From the NCBI GenBank assembly GCA_963691815.1, contig OY829655.1:11664279-11728278 (forward strand): 64,000 bases of DNA, read 5' to 3'. The position numbers were made by a program, and so were the translations under genes. Shown here piece by piece: positions 39,554-51,611 of this stretch (the first letter of the stretch is position 1; each line of letters starts with the position of its first letter). The notes below the pieces were generated by a model. The model worked only from the letters and a program-made list of their open reading frames with translations, ran no database searches and was not told the DNA's origin. The DNA is from Echiichthys vipera (lineage: Eukaryota; Chordata; Actinopteri; Perciformes; Trachinidae).

Positions 39554-40401
39554 AAACCGAAACTAAGACCACAGGTGTGTTCTGAAGTGTGCCCGAAACT
39601 ATTTATACGAAAATTTTGAGTGAAATAAGTGACTCATCCACGTCCTCTTAATACAGTGGGTGTCAGTTGATTTGAGATGTTTCCTACAGAAACATCAAAT
39701 CCCCCCTAATGTGCTGCAACTGTGTCAGGACCTTACCAATTTTGATCGCTTTGTTCATTACCTTAGTATTCCAGGAGATGAGGTGCACTCCAGTACCTGT
39801 CTTTACAGCATTAGCCATAGGAACAATAATAATAAGTTAGAATGATACAGCATGACACAAAGTCTTTGGGCCTTTTTATTCTGTAGGAAGGAGGAAGCAT
39901 TTGGGGAGGGAGGGGGAAAACAGGGGGAAAAAAGAAAAAAAACGAACGAGTCAAAGAAAAAGAAAATACTTCAGATAACCCTATGGCGGTGGGCGGTAAA
40001 CATTCAGAAGAGAATAAAATAAAGCTGTGAAGAAAATATATAATAGAGAACTGAAATCAACATGTGGATGAGCTTCCAGTACCCAGCACAAGGGCCAAAA
40101 GACAATCTGAATTCACATAACAGTGTAAGCAGGCACGGAAAGAAAGATGAGGAAAAAAAACAAAAAACAAACGGGAATTCAAAAAGCATCAGGAAGCACT
40201 GGATCTCAAGTCAACATGTCCACAGTGTGTTAAAATGTCCATTTAGCGATTTTCAGTTCAAACTCCCATCAAGACTATTAACGCAGCAGTCTAAAAATAA
40301 ACTTCGGCCTGTCCAGGCCTTTTAAAGCAAAGCTACATAGTCAGCACCACACCAACTCACAGTTATCCAGATAACACGACAGTGGCTCGTCTGCGGTGAA
40401 A

Positions 40402-41212
40402 TCAGCAGCTTTCCACGGTCATCAGGCCTCCTCCATGCGGGTGGATGTTATAAAAGCGTTCGCGTTGGAGAGCTATTTCCTCCCTCTGTCCTTCATCATG
40501 ATGACAAGCCTGGCGGGGAACAACAGGTCTGAAGCCCAGGCTGTAAAGCTCCGACATCCCCTCTCGGTATTTCTGGCACTCAGGTGCATAGTCCTCGTAG
40601 ATGGCGATGGGAAAGCCCCTGTACTGCAATTTACCTCTCCTGCCACGGGCTTCACGTATGATTTTCTCATTCACCTGGTATATGTGCAGCCTGATGGTTT
40701 CTGCCCGTGCTCTTTGCCTGGGCTTCGGTTTCTCGGATAGTGTGCGGTGGGCCCTGTAACATTACGGCGGTGATTCAGGAAGCCCTCCCTGAAAACCTCC
40801 ATGAGCAGCTCCGCGAAGAAGGCCGCCGGCAGCTGACCCTCTACCTATTTAGGTAGGCCATCACACGGATATTACTGCGCCTGCTGCGGAACTCCAGTTC
40901 ACTGATTATAGCCAGCAGCAAAGTGTTGCTCTCTGTTAGCGTTGCACAGGAGGCCTCCAGCGTTAGCAGACGCTCTCAGCATGGTCGGACACTGTGGAGT
41001 GGACGTCCAGCTTTGCTTCGAGCATTGAAATGGAGGCGTTGAGATCGATGGAGAGGGCTTTGAACTCGGCAGAGAGGGCTGCACGGTGCACCTCCAAGAG
41101 GTAATAAGTAATTAGTAATAGCCTCCATGCTATTCTCACCACCAACCTTGTTTGCGGGGTTAGCCTTCGTCCCCTGGTCTTTAACGGTTTGTCTGGTCGA
41201 ATGCGTCGGCAT
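40402..41212 (-). pseudogene. L1 ORF1 remnant
   Basis: A possible start at 41212 (MPTHSTRQTVKDQG) is followed by frame-broken pieces. Near the end, minus strand 40674-40402 has NEKIIREARGRRGKLQYRGF, PIAIYEDYAPECQKYREGM, and in the neighbouring frame LLFPARLVI. ..I...AR.....Y.G..I.I..DYSPE....R......L......FPARL.I is the C-terminal nucleic-acid-binding part of L1 ORF1 proteins. At least two frame changes are needed, so it is not functional. Confidence 0.75.
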
Positions 41213-42131
41213 ATTTCGGTGGTGTATCCGTCAAACGAGACAATATTACCATTGTAGTGACTTTCGGGGTCTTGAAATATGAAATATCTAAAATTGCGGG
41301 AGCAAGACTCGACCCGTGTTTACTCCATCTCAGCCAAACCGAAAGACAGCAAGCATGTCTTTTGCCACCCCATAACAGGCACGTAAAAATGGCTCTGAAA
41401 CACCTGCTCCACAAACAGGCGAGGTTGATGTGATTGCTCTAAATGTAAAGATAGACTCATGGCATCAGTAAGATTCATTCTCGAGAGTTATTTTTATTCA
41501 AGAATTTAAAAGCTATGGATTATAAGTAAGAAAGTGCTATGCCAAGTATATGATGCATAGAAATGGTTGGCTACAGAATGCACAGCCTAGTTCACACCAT
41601 ACAGAGTAATTTTGCTGGATATTTCTCCATTGTTCATGTCACTCGCTAGATTAATTGGCTGTCCAGTCCTCTGAGTATTAGTGATTGGCTCTTACAAAAC
41701 CAAAGAGCTTTATCTCATTGGCTCAGGCACTGCCTTTGGGCTCTGTGTTAAATGAAAGTGAAAAAAGGTGTCTTATGCCTTAACTTTATATGTGACAGAA
41801 TGTGTCTCCCTTCTTTCCCTTCAGAAAGACAAATTGTTCCTCCAAGAAAGATAAACATGTCAAATCTCTTTCACCCATAGTGTTCCCAATAATTCACCTG
41901 ACATGTGGTTATAGATCACATGGTATACACCTCACATGTCTCTATAGGCAGTGAGTGTTGTATCAATGCAATGATTTACTTTTGCAAGGTTTAAAGTGAC
42001 CCCTGACCCTCTGCTGTTGACTGTACAAAGGGAAAGAAAACAAAACAACGACAGAAACCCTTGGCACTTAAAGCGATATTTAAAAAAGATTTAAATGAGC
42101 AAGACACCTCATTTGGGATCAATTTCTCCAG

Positions 42132-42254
42132 GTGACAACGCATGCAGCCTGAATTATGGGGGCTGCAGTACCCTCTGCCTTGCCATCCCAGGAGGCCGAG
42201 TGTGTGCCTGCGCCGACAACCAGCCTATGGAGAAGAACAATGTCACCTGTGCAG
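42132..42254 (+). CDS. lrp1b: lrp1b exon: EGF-like repeat 4, closing propeller 2
   Basis: A 123-bp phase 1-1 exon, acceptor TTTCTCCAG and donor GTAGGA. It encodes GDNACSLNYGGCSTLCLAIP then GGRVCACADNQPMEKNNVTC. The LNxGGCS..CL...GG..CAC pattern is the EGF between propeller 2 and LDLa cluster II; CLAIPGGRVCACADNQ follows LRP1B. NVT is a sequon just before the last Cys. Confidence 0.96.
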
Positions 42255-42586
42255 GTAGGAGGGCATAATGAATTAGACTGAGAGAGAGAACTACGATGAT
42301 TCTGTCCCAGTATACTGTAATCCTGGCTTCATCCTATGGGAAGAAGGTCAAATAGTAACATTTTCTTTTCACATACAAATCTGCTAATAAACAAACAAAT
42401 ACAGGTGGGAAATTATCCCAGTTGGTGTCCGGAAATGTAAGCCAACTCCCAGTAGTTAAACATGGGGTCATGATACATTATTAACATGTTTATATGCTAT
42501 TATAGCTATGCCAATCATTTCCACTAAACTTATACTTCATAGGAAGTCTCTGGTGGATTTTGTCTCAATATGTTTTCTTCCTGAAG
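42255..42586 (+). other. Intron, nothing recognised
   Basis: 332 bases. A second AG at 42592-42593 (CCTTCAG) looks like a better acceptor than the one used, but it would shift the frame. Confidence 0.75.
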
Positions 42587-42727
42587 CCTTCAGTGGTGGT
42601 TTGGAGCCACAGCGATGTAAAAGTGATGAGTTCCAGTGCCACAATCATCGCTGCATACGGGCCTTGTGGAAGTGCGATGGAGATGATGACTGTCTCGATG
42701 GAAGTGATGAGGAGAGCCACAGCTGCT
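42587..42727 (+). CDS. lrp1b: lrp1b exon: LDLa repeat 3
   Basis: A 141-bp phase 1-1 exon, acceptor TTTTCTTCCTGAAG and donor GTAAGG. After a linker (AFSGGLEPQ) it encodes CKSDEFQCHNHRCIRALWKC then DGDDDCLDGSDEESHSC. Six cysteines and the calcium residues of CDGDxDCxDGSDE are intact. This opens ligand cluster II, which in LRP1 binds receptor-associated protein and protease-inhibitor complexes. The nearby CCTTCAG acceptor was rejected because it breaks the frame. Confidence 0.95.
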
Positions 42728-44323
42728 GTAAGGATGTTAAAATTTGTCTGCACTGCTGGGCTCTTTACCAGTACCCAGCAGCAGACAAATTGGTTGATGC
42801 CAACTGAAATAATCCACTACAAAAATGGTACCAAATCATGGTTTGGCCTGCAGTGATTGTCTTTATACCCAGCCCTAGCTTCAGGCCAACACACTGAATG
42901 CAAACATTGTATATATTATGCAATGGCTACACACGTCATCTAGTGAGAGCATCTGATGGGGTCTGCTCTTGTTCCTCTTGGTAGTTTTAAACTAACACCG
43001 GCACTTTTGCACTTTTGCACTGCTGTTGAGAATGATAGCCTGTGTCTCAATCATATTACATTTATAAATGAAGGTTAAATAAACAATAACAGATACCGTA
43101 CATGTTGATAAACTTACATGCACAAAACTATGCACCAAGCAAGAAAGGCACAAGCTTTTTAGCAATGACTGATTTTCTCCTGCTGTCAACTTCTATGTTC
43201 TTAAATGTCACTGAAGTAAGGGTGTAAAGTGTTCCTCCTCCACACTGCTGTCTACCCTTTTGCTCTTGCTGAAGTGGTTTTACTATTTAACAAATGTGTC
43301 GTATAAACACCATGTCAGACGTCGGGATGCTGGTTCATTTTTCTCTGGAAGCGTAGCAACTTAATCTAATCATTTGCCAGAATTATCAGAATTGGAAAAA
43401 TCACTTATCTGCTCTCCTGGGATATCATGAACTTTTAAAATCTACTAACATTGTTTCTCAGGCCGTCTTGTTTTGAATAGGTTTTTGCAAATGCTCCATG
43501 GCAAAATCAGTCTCTCACAGTAATAAGCCAAATAATGTTGCCTTCTCACAACCTTTATTGAATTTGGGGACACAACCAAGATATAGTTTAGATGGTGGAA
43601 ATGTTGCCAGTCTGTGACAAGACGAAGCATTTGAAGTAATTTCACCAAAACACTCGACTGAGTATAGCACACTCTTGTAGCATCTGGTATTTCCAAACAC
43701 CAGGTTGTCTCAAAATCAAAGGTAATTTATCATGAACATACAGTAGTGTCACAATAAACGGAAATTTGCCCACATTAATTTAATATGATTTATGGGTGGT
43801 GAGGCTTAATGAATTTGAATGGGCAATGTGTGATTAAAGTTAAATGACATGATTGAAAAGAAAATAAGGACCTTGGTTGCTAGTTCCAGGGAAGTTATTA
43901 TTTGAAAGTGGATTTATATTAAACTAAAATCAAGACATTAAAGCCACATAACAAATATACTTAAGACCATTGTAAAAACCTTATGAAGACTACATTACTC
44001 TCAATTAAAGGACAAATCACCAAGGAGAAACATAAGTGAGATTCTCTTCCAAAAGTCCGTTCTCCTTTATGCTGGTCTATCTGTCCAATATAAGCTGTGC
44101 TGTACTGAATGAAATTTCACTAAGAAGCTGTTAACTGACTCTATGTGAACATGGAACTTCACGTCACAGTACTGGAAGAGATCAAGGCCAGCATTTCGAC
44201 TGCATTGGCTGTTGAAAATGTAATGTTTTATACTTTAAGTCAAGGCTATATGAAATATTTTAAGCTTCTTTATAAGCTGCAATGTCACTGACTGAATTAT
44301 TTTGCTGTTTGAAATCTTTGCAG
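42728..44323 (+). other. Intron, nothing recognised
   Basis: 1596 bases, no element recognised. Confidence 0.7.
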
Positions 44324-44449
44324 ACAATCACACCTGTCCTGTTGATCAGTTCAAATGTAGCAACAATCGCTGTATTCCCAAAAGATGGCTTTGCGATGGA
44401 ACAAATGACTGTGGTAACAACGAGGATGAGGCCAACACTACATGCTCAG
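44324..44449 (+). CDS. lrp1b: lrp1b exon: LDLa repeat 4
   Basis: A 126-bp phase 1-1 exon, acceptor CTTTGCAG and donor GTATGT. It encodes NHTCPVDQFKCSNNRCIPKR then WLCDGTNDCGNNEDEANTTC. The usual DGSDE reads NNEDE, as in LRP1 and LRP1B repeat 4 (which have S.EDE), so the departure is a repeat-specific family trait. NHT and NTT are sequons. Confidence 0.96.
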
Positions 44450-45905
44450 GTATGTACAGTTTTACTTGTGTGTTTGTCTTAATCCAGTTTAGCTTTGGTT
44501 GGACAACATGTCCTCATCCATAAATTACCGACTAGGTGGTTTGCCAATGACACCCAAAACGACATACTGTGTATGACAGTTTTATTTAATTTTGTGAGGC
44601 AGTCACAGCTTCAAATGTGGTTAATGTTGTGAAACTTTACTACTTGGTTAAGTTAGGCCACAAAACAATTTGGTTAGGTTTAGGAACAATAATTAAATTA
44701 AAAGTTTGTTACAATATTAACTGGTTATGTTGACCTTTGGTTTCACGCGGGACATGAGCAGCACCTTTGTGGATGAAAGCCCTGCGTTTGTTCGACCCAG
44801 CCACCATCCCGACCTTCCTCCTCCCTACACAGACTTTGGCGATCTATATACTAAATCACCTGACTTCGTTATTTGATCCCGCCATAATTACTACGACCAC
44901 CAGAGGTTGCCACCTAGCAATGAATGTAAATATGGGTTTTGATAAGATTCTTGAAATTGACCTACATAGCTTTTTTTTGTGAGGAAGGTCTGGGCTGCAG
45001 TTATGATATTGCAGTTATATCATCTGCATAAAAAAGAGCATCTTCTGTAAATTCAGTATTTTGGCAAGATCATTTTCAATCTGTTTGCAATTCAACTATC
45101 CTCTGGATGAATTAATTAATGAACGCTTAAATTAAATTTTCTGAAATAGTGATAAGAACAACATTTTTCTGGTTCCAGGAATGACTTTTGCTCAGTTTAT
45201 TGATGCACTTTTGTAATTGATTTAGCAATACAGTTCAATCAGGCTTATGCAGACTATAATAACTAGAGATCTAACAATGCCTCCAGCTAAACATTGAGGC
45301 ATATACATGTTTTTCTATTTCTTTCTTTTTTATAAAATTCAAGTGTGCTTTATTCATCAAAGTCTTGAACAGAGGTGCTTGGTGTTGTCAAGGTGGTTAT
45401 CACCATTATGACTCACAGCTCTTGAGTAGCTTCAGCGCAGTGCAATAAATCTCATTGTATGAGAGCACTCTCCAGTATCAAAGAGTTGTAGCACCTATGA
45501 GAGTTAACTATGTCAGGAACACTTTCAGAGTATCACACTGTCTTCCATGTCCTCACTGCTGTCTCTCCTTAGAGGATCAATCAATAAGCATTAGCCAGGG
45601 GATGATGAATGCCCCCTTATTGTCAGATTGACATGCATATCCCACATCAGTAAGACACCCCTTGTCTGCTGTCCATGCATGCTCACCATGGTCGTGCAGC
45701 ATGTAACTGACAGCCTGTCAAGCAACAGTACATTTCCCTTGGCTTCAGACCTTCCCTGCGCTACTGTGTGATTGAGTGATTAAATGTTTGCACTTGGTGG
45801 ATATTGATATCCTGGTGATGTAGTGATTGTTAGACTCATTGGGTACATCCTACATTGACTTATGCATGTGTGATTGAATTAAATGGCTTATTTCTACTTT
45901 CTCAG
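44450..45905 (+). other. Intron with a dispersed repeat copy
   Basis: 1456 bases including copy 2 of the repeat family at 44641-44825. Otherwise nothing recognised. Confidence 0.7.
44641..44825. repeat. Dispersed repeat family, copy 2
   Basis: Contains TACTTGGTTAAGTTAGG, TTGGTTAGGTTTAGGAAC and, later, GGATGAAAGCCCTGCGTTTG followed by CCACCATCCCGACCTTCCTCC. The words and their order match 5292-5400; the second half matches 49073-49172. Confidence 0.65.
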
Positions 45906-46019
45906 CCCAGCCCTGTCAGGCTGAACAGTTCTCATGCCAGAACGGACGATGTATACCTCAAGCCTGGGGCTGCGACCGGGAGGATGACTGTGGGGATATG
46001 TCTGATGAGATATCATGCA
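45906..46019 (+). CDS. lrp1b: lrp1b exon: LDLa repeat 5
   Basis: A 114-bp phase 1-1 exon, acceptor CTTTCTCAG and donor GTGAGT. It encodes AQPCQAEQFSCQNGRCIPQA then WGCDREDDCGDMSDEISC. Six cysteines are present; CDG reads CDR, which human LRP1B also has as I recall (CDREDDCGD). A second possible acceptor 5 bases downstream (CCCAG) would shift the frame. Confidence 0.95.
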
Positions 46020-49000
46020 GTGAGTCACATGTGGCTATTTACCACATGTTTTTCATATATCACTCTGCATGGATTGAACTGCTACTGCTATTTGTATCGC
46101 TCTGTTTGGTCAAGATGAATCAAATACTAATAAGGGCATTCACTGGTTGTTTACTCCTCACAGTTAAAAATGTTATATCTAATCGAGGTTTATTTAAAGC
46201 TACAAAGAGTACGATTTTTTTTCCTATCTTATAAGATATATCTGAGGGGTGACTCAATAATTACACAATCAGGCAGCGAAATTTCAAAACTCACTTCTAC
46301 ACACTGAACTCTCGAAATGTGACTGCCAGAAACTTGTCAACATTCATTCGTTTCACCTCTAATGGGTACACAGAAAGTGTTTGCTGAGCAGCACTCACAC
46401 GGGATAACTTGTAATTTGTGCATTATAATAAAATGTTTATTTTTTTCACTTTTTTCAACGTCCTTAAAAGCACAACACATAAAAAAAACACGATTGCAGA
46501 CATAACTGATAAATAATTGGACTTGTTCACGTCTTATTTTTTTGTTCCCATTTTACATAAATGTTGCAGTTCTCCACCTATAGTATTTCTGAAATATTAG
46601 ATATATGAAGGAGTGGCAATTATTTTGGTTTTAGCCAGCTAGCTACATGGCTTTAGAGATGGCAATGTCTGCTGGGCACTCTGTCCTTTCAGTTGGTCCA
46701 GACAAACTATCCCAAACTATTGGTTGGCATACCATAAAAGATGTTGATGGTGCTCATTTTCCAAACAAAGAATGACACTCACAGCTGCTTATTATTTTTT
46801 AAATATTTTGTTAGTCTCTTTCGCATACATTTCTTGTTTTATTCAACTGGGAGAGTTTCAGGAGTTGAATTATTGATGCTGTGTTCTTTGGGCCAAGAAC
46901 TCAACATGCCCTCACAGATGGCATCAGCTTAGAAGGGTGGTGATGAGTAAACGGCATACTTTTGTGCAGTAGTTCACTGTTATTACACAAACTGCCAGCT
47001 TCACTTAGCAAAAGTAGCAGTCAGGATTAATCTTGGAAAACATAAATGAGAAAAATACATGACATGTCATGATGGCCTGAGCGTTTTTCAGTTCTTTGAA
47101 GATGTATTTAACCTTTTTTATGCAACAGAAAAGCGTGCTTTAGGCTGTAAAAATGTGTTTTCAGCAGTGACGTTGATCTGGATGAATTACCAGAATGCAT
47201 TTAAAAGATGGGGTAAAGGTATTAAGATTCCTGTTAATGACTTTTTGTATTAAATCAGCATTTTAAAGTGATAGATGTTTGCCAAACGCTGCACTGTGCT
47301 GTATCGCCTCAGCCTCCCTTTGTGTGTCCTAAGCTGGTTCAATACGCAGTCACAAACAGCCAGGGTGTAAGCAGTAATTAAAGTTCATGCTCGGCTTCAT
47401 TCAATCATAATCAAGCTGTGCAGCAAAACATTTTCTCTCCCTTACTGTTGTCTGAGCTTCCTCAGGCATTACTTCTCTGTAGGCACTCTACTGTGCAGGC
47501 AGCTCTGGCAGCTCACTTAGCTTCAGTGGAACTACTGTGGGTTTTTTGAACACCTGAAGCTCAGTGGTGGCCGCCATAGAGATTGATGCTAATTTGGATT
47601 TTGTTTGTCAGTAGTTTAGTAGTTGTCAAACAGTGTTTCATATTGGGCTCTCTGTTCACTTGAAGCCGTCATTATTTATGGATGCTGGTGTTCTATTTTT
47701 TTATTTATTTTTTGCCAGGCTCACTGTTTACTTAAAACCTCCATTATTTATGGATGTTCGTGTTTAATTTTTAATGAATGTTAAATTCCAACCAGTCATG
47801 CACTGTCAGTGAGACCTAACACATTTGTGGGAAATATAGAAGACACTTGTCTGATAAAGATACAATATGTCTTCTCGACAGCGCCTAAGGTATTCCAGGC
47901 AGCTGCAGCAGATGCCAACAAATCAATTCAAATGTAGACTTGCATTTCATACAGGAGTCAATAAAGTTTCAGGCATCCTGTAAGGATATTTGAAAAGTAA
48001 TGTATACTGTATATATAGAGAGCATCTCAAAATCGGAAACAAGAATGATATCTGATGGGAATACAAATGTCAATCCTGACAATGTCATCAGTCCACAAAA
48101 TGCAATAGAATCTGTAGTCCCATACTTACTGCAGCACTGGCAGAGAATATTGACGCTATAACATAGACCAATTTAGCTCATGAAGTCTCCCTGACTGCAG
48201 TGATGGATGGTGGATCAGTTATTGGCTGACTACAGAGGTGGTAATTTGCTTTCACTAGCTTGCATTGTCAAGTTGAGTTTATATACTTATATATTGTACA
48301 ATATCACGTACATGTATACTGTCTCAACTGTATGTATAGGCCCAAATCAGCAGCAAAAATGTACAAACCATCACCACATAGGGGATTGTATCTTTATAGG
48401 GAAAATGGAGGAAACTCAGGAAGACATCCGCTTCCATAATTAGCAGGAGGTGCCATGGTAGGTGGAGATTACAAAAATGAAAGAGTGGCTGGTGATTGTA
48501 AAATGTTGAACCAAGTCATTTCTTTAATTACATTCACATAAAACCCCAAAAAAGCATCTACAGATGCACAATTCCTCTTTCTTACTGGGCCTGTGGTAGT
48601 TTCACAGTCTGTATCGCCAGCATACAGATTGTGTTGACACAACCATGATGTGAATGTTGCAGCGCTTTGTGCAACCCAACAGTGGGATGATGGTTTTTAT
48701 TATTTCAGGTCCAAGGATGTTTTTTCGTCTGTAGTTTTGTGATTGGAGGCATTGATCAAGAGCAGACATGTGAAAACAATTTGTAAATAAAACATGGCCA
48801 TCAAAGGATTCCTTTCGTACAGAGCCTTAATCAATAGAGGAAGGAACTTTAGCACTAAGGCTAAAAGCAGGTCACAGTTTTCACTTTTCTATGAAACATC
48901 TACTTGACACAACATTTGAAACAGACGTTCTTTCCTTTAGTACCACCCAAGCCATTCTCATCCAAACTTGTCACAAACTGACACTTTGTCAGGACTGTAT

Positions 49001-49626
49001 CTCACTTGTCAAAGCTATTGGTAGCCCTGTGCATCAAACTGTTGTGCTCCATTATGGCTGCTGCTAAAGTGAATGCACGGGACGCATGGAACATGAACAG
49101 CCGTCTCATGGGTGAACGTTCTGTGTTTGTTTGACCCATCCACCACCCCAACCTCCTCCTCCTCCTCCGTCATGCAATTTGGTAGAGACATTTAGCACCA
49201 CTGTGCCTAAGCACATCCTCACAGAGCCACTAGCATGGTTTGGATATCATGTTCATCCACTATGATCCCAGTTTTACAATGAGAGAATAATCTGAATTTT
49301 ATCCCTGTCAATAAGAGGGTCTGTTACTTGATACTTGACATTAATACATGGTTGTTAAAAGTTACATTTCTCTTCATACCCTGCTTGAAAGCATTGATTT
49401 TATAGATTTTCTATTTTGTACCAATGTCAAGAATAATATATATTATTATTATTATATATTATAAAACTTGAGTAATGTGAATATTTTTCTCCACAGTATT
49501 AAACTAATGTGGACAATGGATAATTAATGGATAATTGTGGCAGTTCCCTGTTAAAAAATGGAATTGTACGCAGTATTGGTTTAGCTTGGGTTGGGATTGT
49601 ACTTACCAGTATACAAACTTTTTCAG
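46020..49626 (+). other. Intron with a dispersed repeat copy
   Basis: 3607 bases. Copy 3 of the repeat family lies at 49073-49172, and TATTATTATTATTATATATT sequence near 49438-49462. Nothing else recognised. Confidence 0.7.
49073..49172. repeat. Dispersed repeat family, copy 3
   Basis: Contains GGTGAACGTTCTGTGTTTGT followed by TTGACCCATCCACCACCCCA and a short CTC array, matching the second half of the copies at 5292 and 44641. The TTGGTTAGG part is missing. Confidence 0.55.
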
Positions 49627-49707
49627 CCTTCCCCACCTGTGAGCCCCTCACCCAGTTCAGCTGTTCCAATGGGCGATGCATCAGTATGAAGTGGCATTGT
49701 GATTCAG
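49627..49707 (+). CDS. lrp1b: lrp1b exon: LDLa repeat 6, N-terminal part
   Basis: An 81-bp phase 1-1 exon, acceptor ACTTTTTCAG and donor GTGAGG. It encodes TFPTCEPLTQFSCSNGRCIS then MKWHCDS, the first four cysteines of an LDLa repeat. The acidic calcium half (DEDCGDGSDE) is on the next exon, 126 bp away. EPLTQF matches LRP1B repeat 6 (LRP1 has FPLTQF). It is the smallest coding exon in the window. Confidence 0.95.
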
Positions 49708-49833
49708 GTGAGGACAAGAACATTTTCAACGTACTCATCATAGACATCAAAGCTTGTTCATAAATTAATTTGTTGGTTGATTCCACCACTACATTTATCA
49801 GCCATGATATTTTGTGTTTGTGCATGTGTATAG
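49708..49833 (+). other. Short intron (126 bp) splitting LDLa repeat 6
   Basis: It interrupts the repeat between HCDS and the DEDCGDGSDE calcium motif, in phase 1. Borders GTGAGG and GTGTATAG. Nothing else in it. Confidence 0.9.
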
Positions 49834-49992
49834 ATGAAGACTGCGGAGATGGCAGTGATGAAGTGGGCTGCATTCAGTCCTGTGCCAACACCCAGTTCCA
49901 GTGCACCAGTGGTCGCTGTATCCCAGACCACTGGGCCTGTGATGGTGACAATGACTGTGGGGACTTCAGTGATGAGAACACGACCTGCAGAG
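49834..49992 (+). CDS. lrp1b: lrp1b exon: LDLa repeat 6 C-terminal part and repeat 7
   Basis: A 159-bp phase 1-1 exon. It completes repeat 6 with DEDCGDGSDEVGC and adds the whole of repeat 7: CANTQFQCTSGRCIPDHWAC then DGDNDCGDFSDENTTC. Both calcium sites look intact. The donor GTGGAT is weak at +4 to +6, but the split Val codon joins cleanly to the exon at 51612. NTT is a sequon. Confidence 0.95.
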
Positions 49993-51611
49993 GTGGATCA
50001 GCATGTACGAATGCCTACATTACCTATTCATATGCTGTAAAGTGTTGAGTCATATAAATTTTGGTAGAGTAACTCATGTATTTATAATTACCTCATTATA
50101 TATTGAATCATCACTGGGATTTGCACTTTTTTTAGTTTCTTGAAAGATCTGCCTCACAGCAAAGTCGTCTGATAGCACCTTTTATGAGAGTATAGCTGAC
50201 TTTTATATCTGTTTTAGTGTGCTAATGCTTTTATTTGCAATTCAAATCATGTTTAAATTTAGGTGTTCTAATTACACGTTTAACAATTAATCAGCTTGAG
50301 TCCAATAACTTTGTAATCACACTCACATGTGACTAATCGTATCATGTCTCTGTTCAGAGGAATTTTACCATCAGGATTTGAATCATTTAATCTAATTACC
50401 ACAGAAAGCTCATGCAAGCTCCTAGAAACTCACAGCTCACTTGCTTGTCACTAGAATGTGTAGACTATTCATCAAACTGTTTCCTGATGGGAACTGCAGG
50501 CTTCTCCACTCCCCTGTGTCTGTTTCTGCTTACCCCAGGGGATTGAATCCGTCTTAACTTTGCCTCGGCTGTTAAGGAAAGGTTTTTTGGGTTTGACTTT
50601 TATGTATCAAGCAAATCATCTGTCAGCCTACTGAATGCACAATGTCATGTCTTAAATTAATTAACATTTATAATGTTCTCCTCAACATTTTAGAATGTAT
50701 CACAAAACTGATAAGAACCTGTTTGGTGTTATTCTAGTTATCGAGGTGTTGGTTGTTTTGGAACGTCATTTTATATGATTAAAATATACAATTTTGTTCC
50801 TATGAAATGATGAATAAATAATAAGCCTCTATGAAAACATCAAACTTGTGAATGGGATATCTGAGGAACCCCTGGAGGGAATTTCTTCAAATTTGGCACA
50901 AAGTCCACTTGGACTCAATTTCAATGTATTAGATTTTGGAGGTCAAAGGTCAAGGTCACCGTGATGTCACAAAATACGTTTTTTGGTCCATAATTCAAGA
51001 ATTCCTACGCTAAATATCACAACATTTGACACAAATGTCTGATAGGATAAAACTGATGGAGTGAAAATAAAAGGTCAACCTCACTGTAACACTTTTCTGT
51101 CCATTATTCAACATCATAACTGAGATACTGAATTGGTGATATTAAACTTGAAACTGTGGTGATTGTAAAGATTCTGTGCTAGGTCACGTTTTGCCAGAAA
51201 AATACACTGAATGTCTTTCATTAAATTCCTTCAAAGTCTTCACTACATATATTATGTAAGTCTGGACAAGACATGGATGTAAACTGTTACTTTACTGGTT
51301 GATGGAGGCATTTAACAGCAAGGTGATCCCTTTTTTTTGTAATGAACCCCAGCTTCAGAAAGAAATAGTGACCAGTCATTAAACAAGACAGAATCTTCTC
51401 ACAGGAGAAAATACCTTAAATGCTGGAAGTGAAACAACGTCCCTCTTTACAACTAACTGTTTTGTTATTGCCGCCAAGTGCCCCGCTTGCAAAGATAAAT
51501 ATTTGTAAAGAGATGTCTTGCAAAATAATAGTTCAATACTGTGGTGCCTTTGCTCATAACAATGTGCTGTAGATCTGTGAAATAGTAATTGTTGAATGAC
51601 TTTTGTTTTAG
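49993..51611 (+). other. Intron with an old repeat
   Basis: 1619 bases. About 50862-51250 looks like an interspersed repeat; the rest is unrecognised AT-rich sequence. Confidence 0.65.
50862..51250. repeat. Old interspersed repeat with AGGTCAAGGTCACC words
   Basis: The words CTTCAAATTTGGCACAAAGT, TTTGGAGGTCAAAGGTCAAG, GGTCACCGTGATGTCAC and CCATAATTCAAGAATTCC occur in an order I associate with a common fish interspersed repeat. A degenerate second round (AAAGGTCAACCTCACTGTAA, CCATTATTCAACATCAT) follows about 100 bases later, suggesting a tandem internal unit. Confidence 0.5.

Larger units (their letters stand above)
36777..41430 (-). mobile_element. L1-type LINE retrotransposon, near full length but dead
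   Basis: Reading on the minus strand, 5' to 3': a 5' region near 41400, ORF1 remnants (41212 to about 40400), endonuclease remnants (about 39550-39340), reverse transcriptase remnants (39096 to about 38060), ORF2 C-terminal remnants (37475-37071) and a T run on the + strand at 36777-36791 that would be the poly(A) tail. The host gene runs the other way, so it sits antisense in the intron. I could not find a convincing target-site duplication, so both limits are approximate. Stops, frameshifts and an internal deletion make it inactive. Confidence 0.85.
36409..42131 (+). other. Intron largely filled by an L1-type LINE
   Basis: 5723 bases, the longest complete intron in the window. About 4.6 kb is the minus-strand LINE at about 36777-41430. 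The flanks (36409-36776 and 41430-42131) show nothing I recognise. Confidence 0.85.

Noticed and set aside
40396..40740. A 114-residue + strand open frame
   Set aside because: It is the complementary strand of the L1 ORF1 remnant, which has the recognisable protein pattern.
42587..42593. Alternative splice acceptor CCTTCAG before LDLa repeat 3
   Set aside because: Using it would put the repeat out of frame with the preceding exon; the AAG at 42584-42586 keeps it in frame.
49499..49873. A 124-residue minus-strand open frame
   Set aside because: It lies opposite two well supported LDLa exons and shows no domain of its own.
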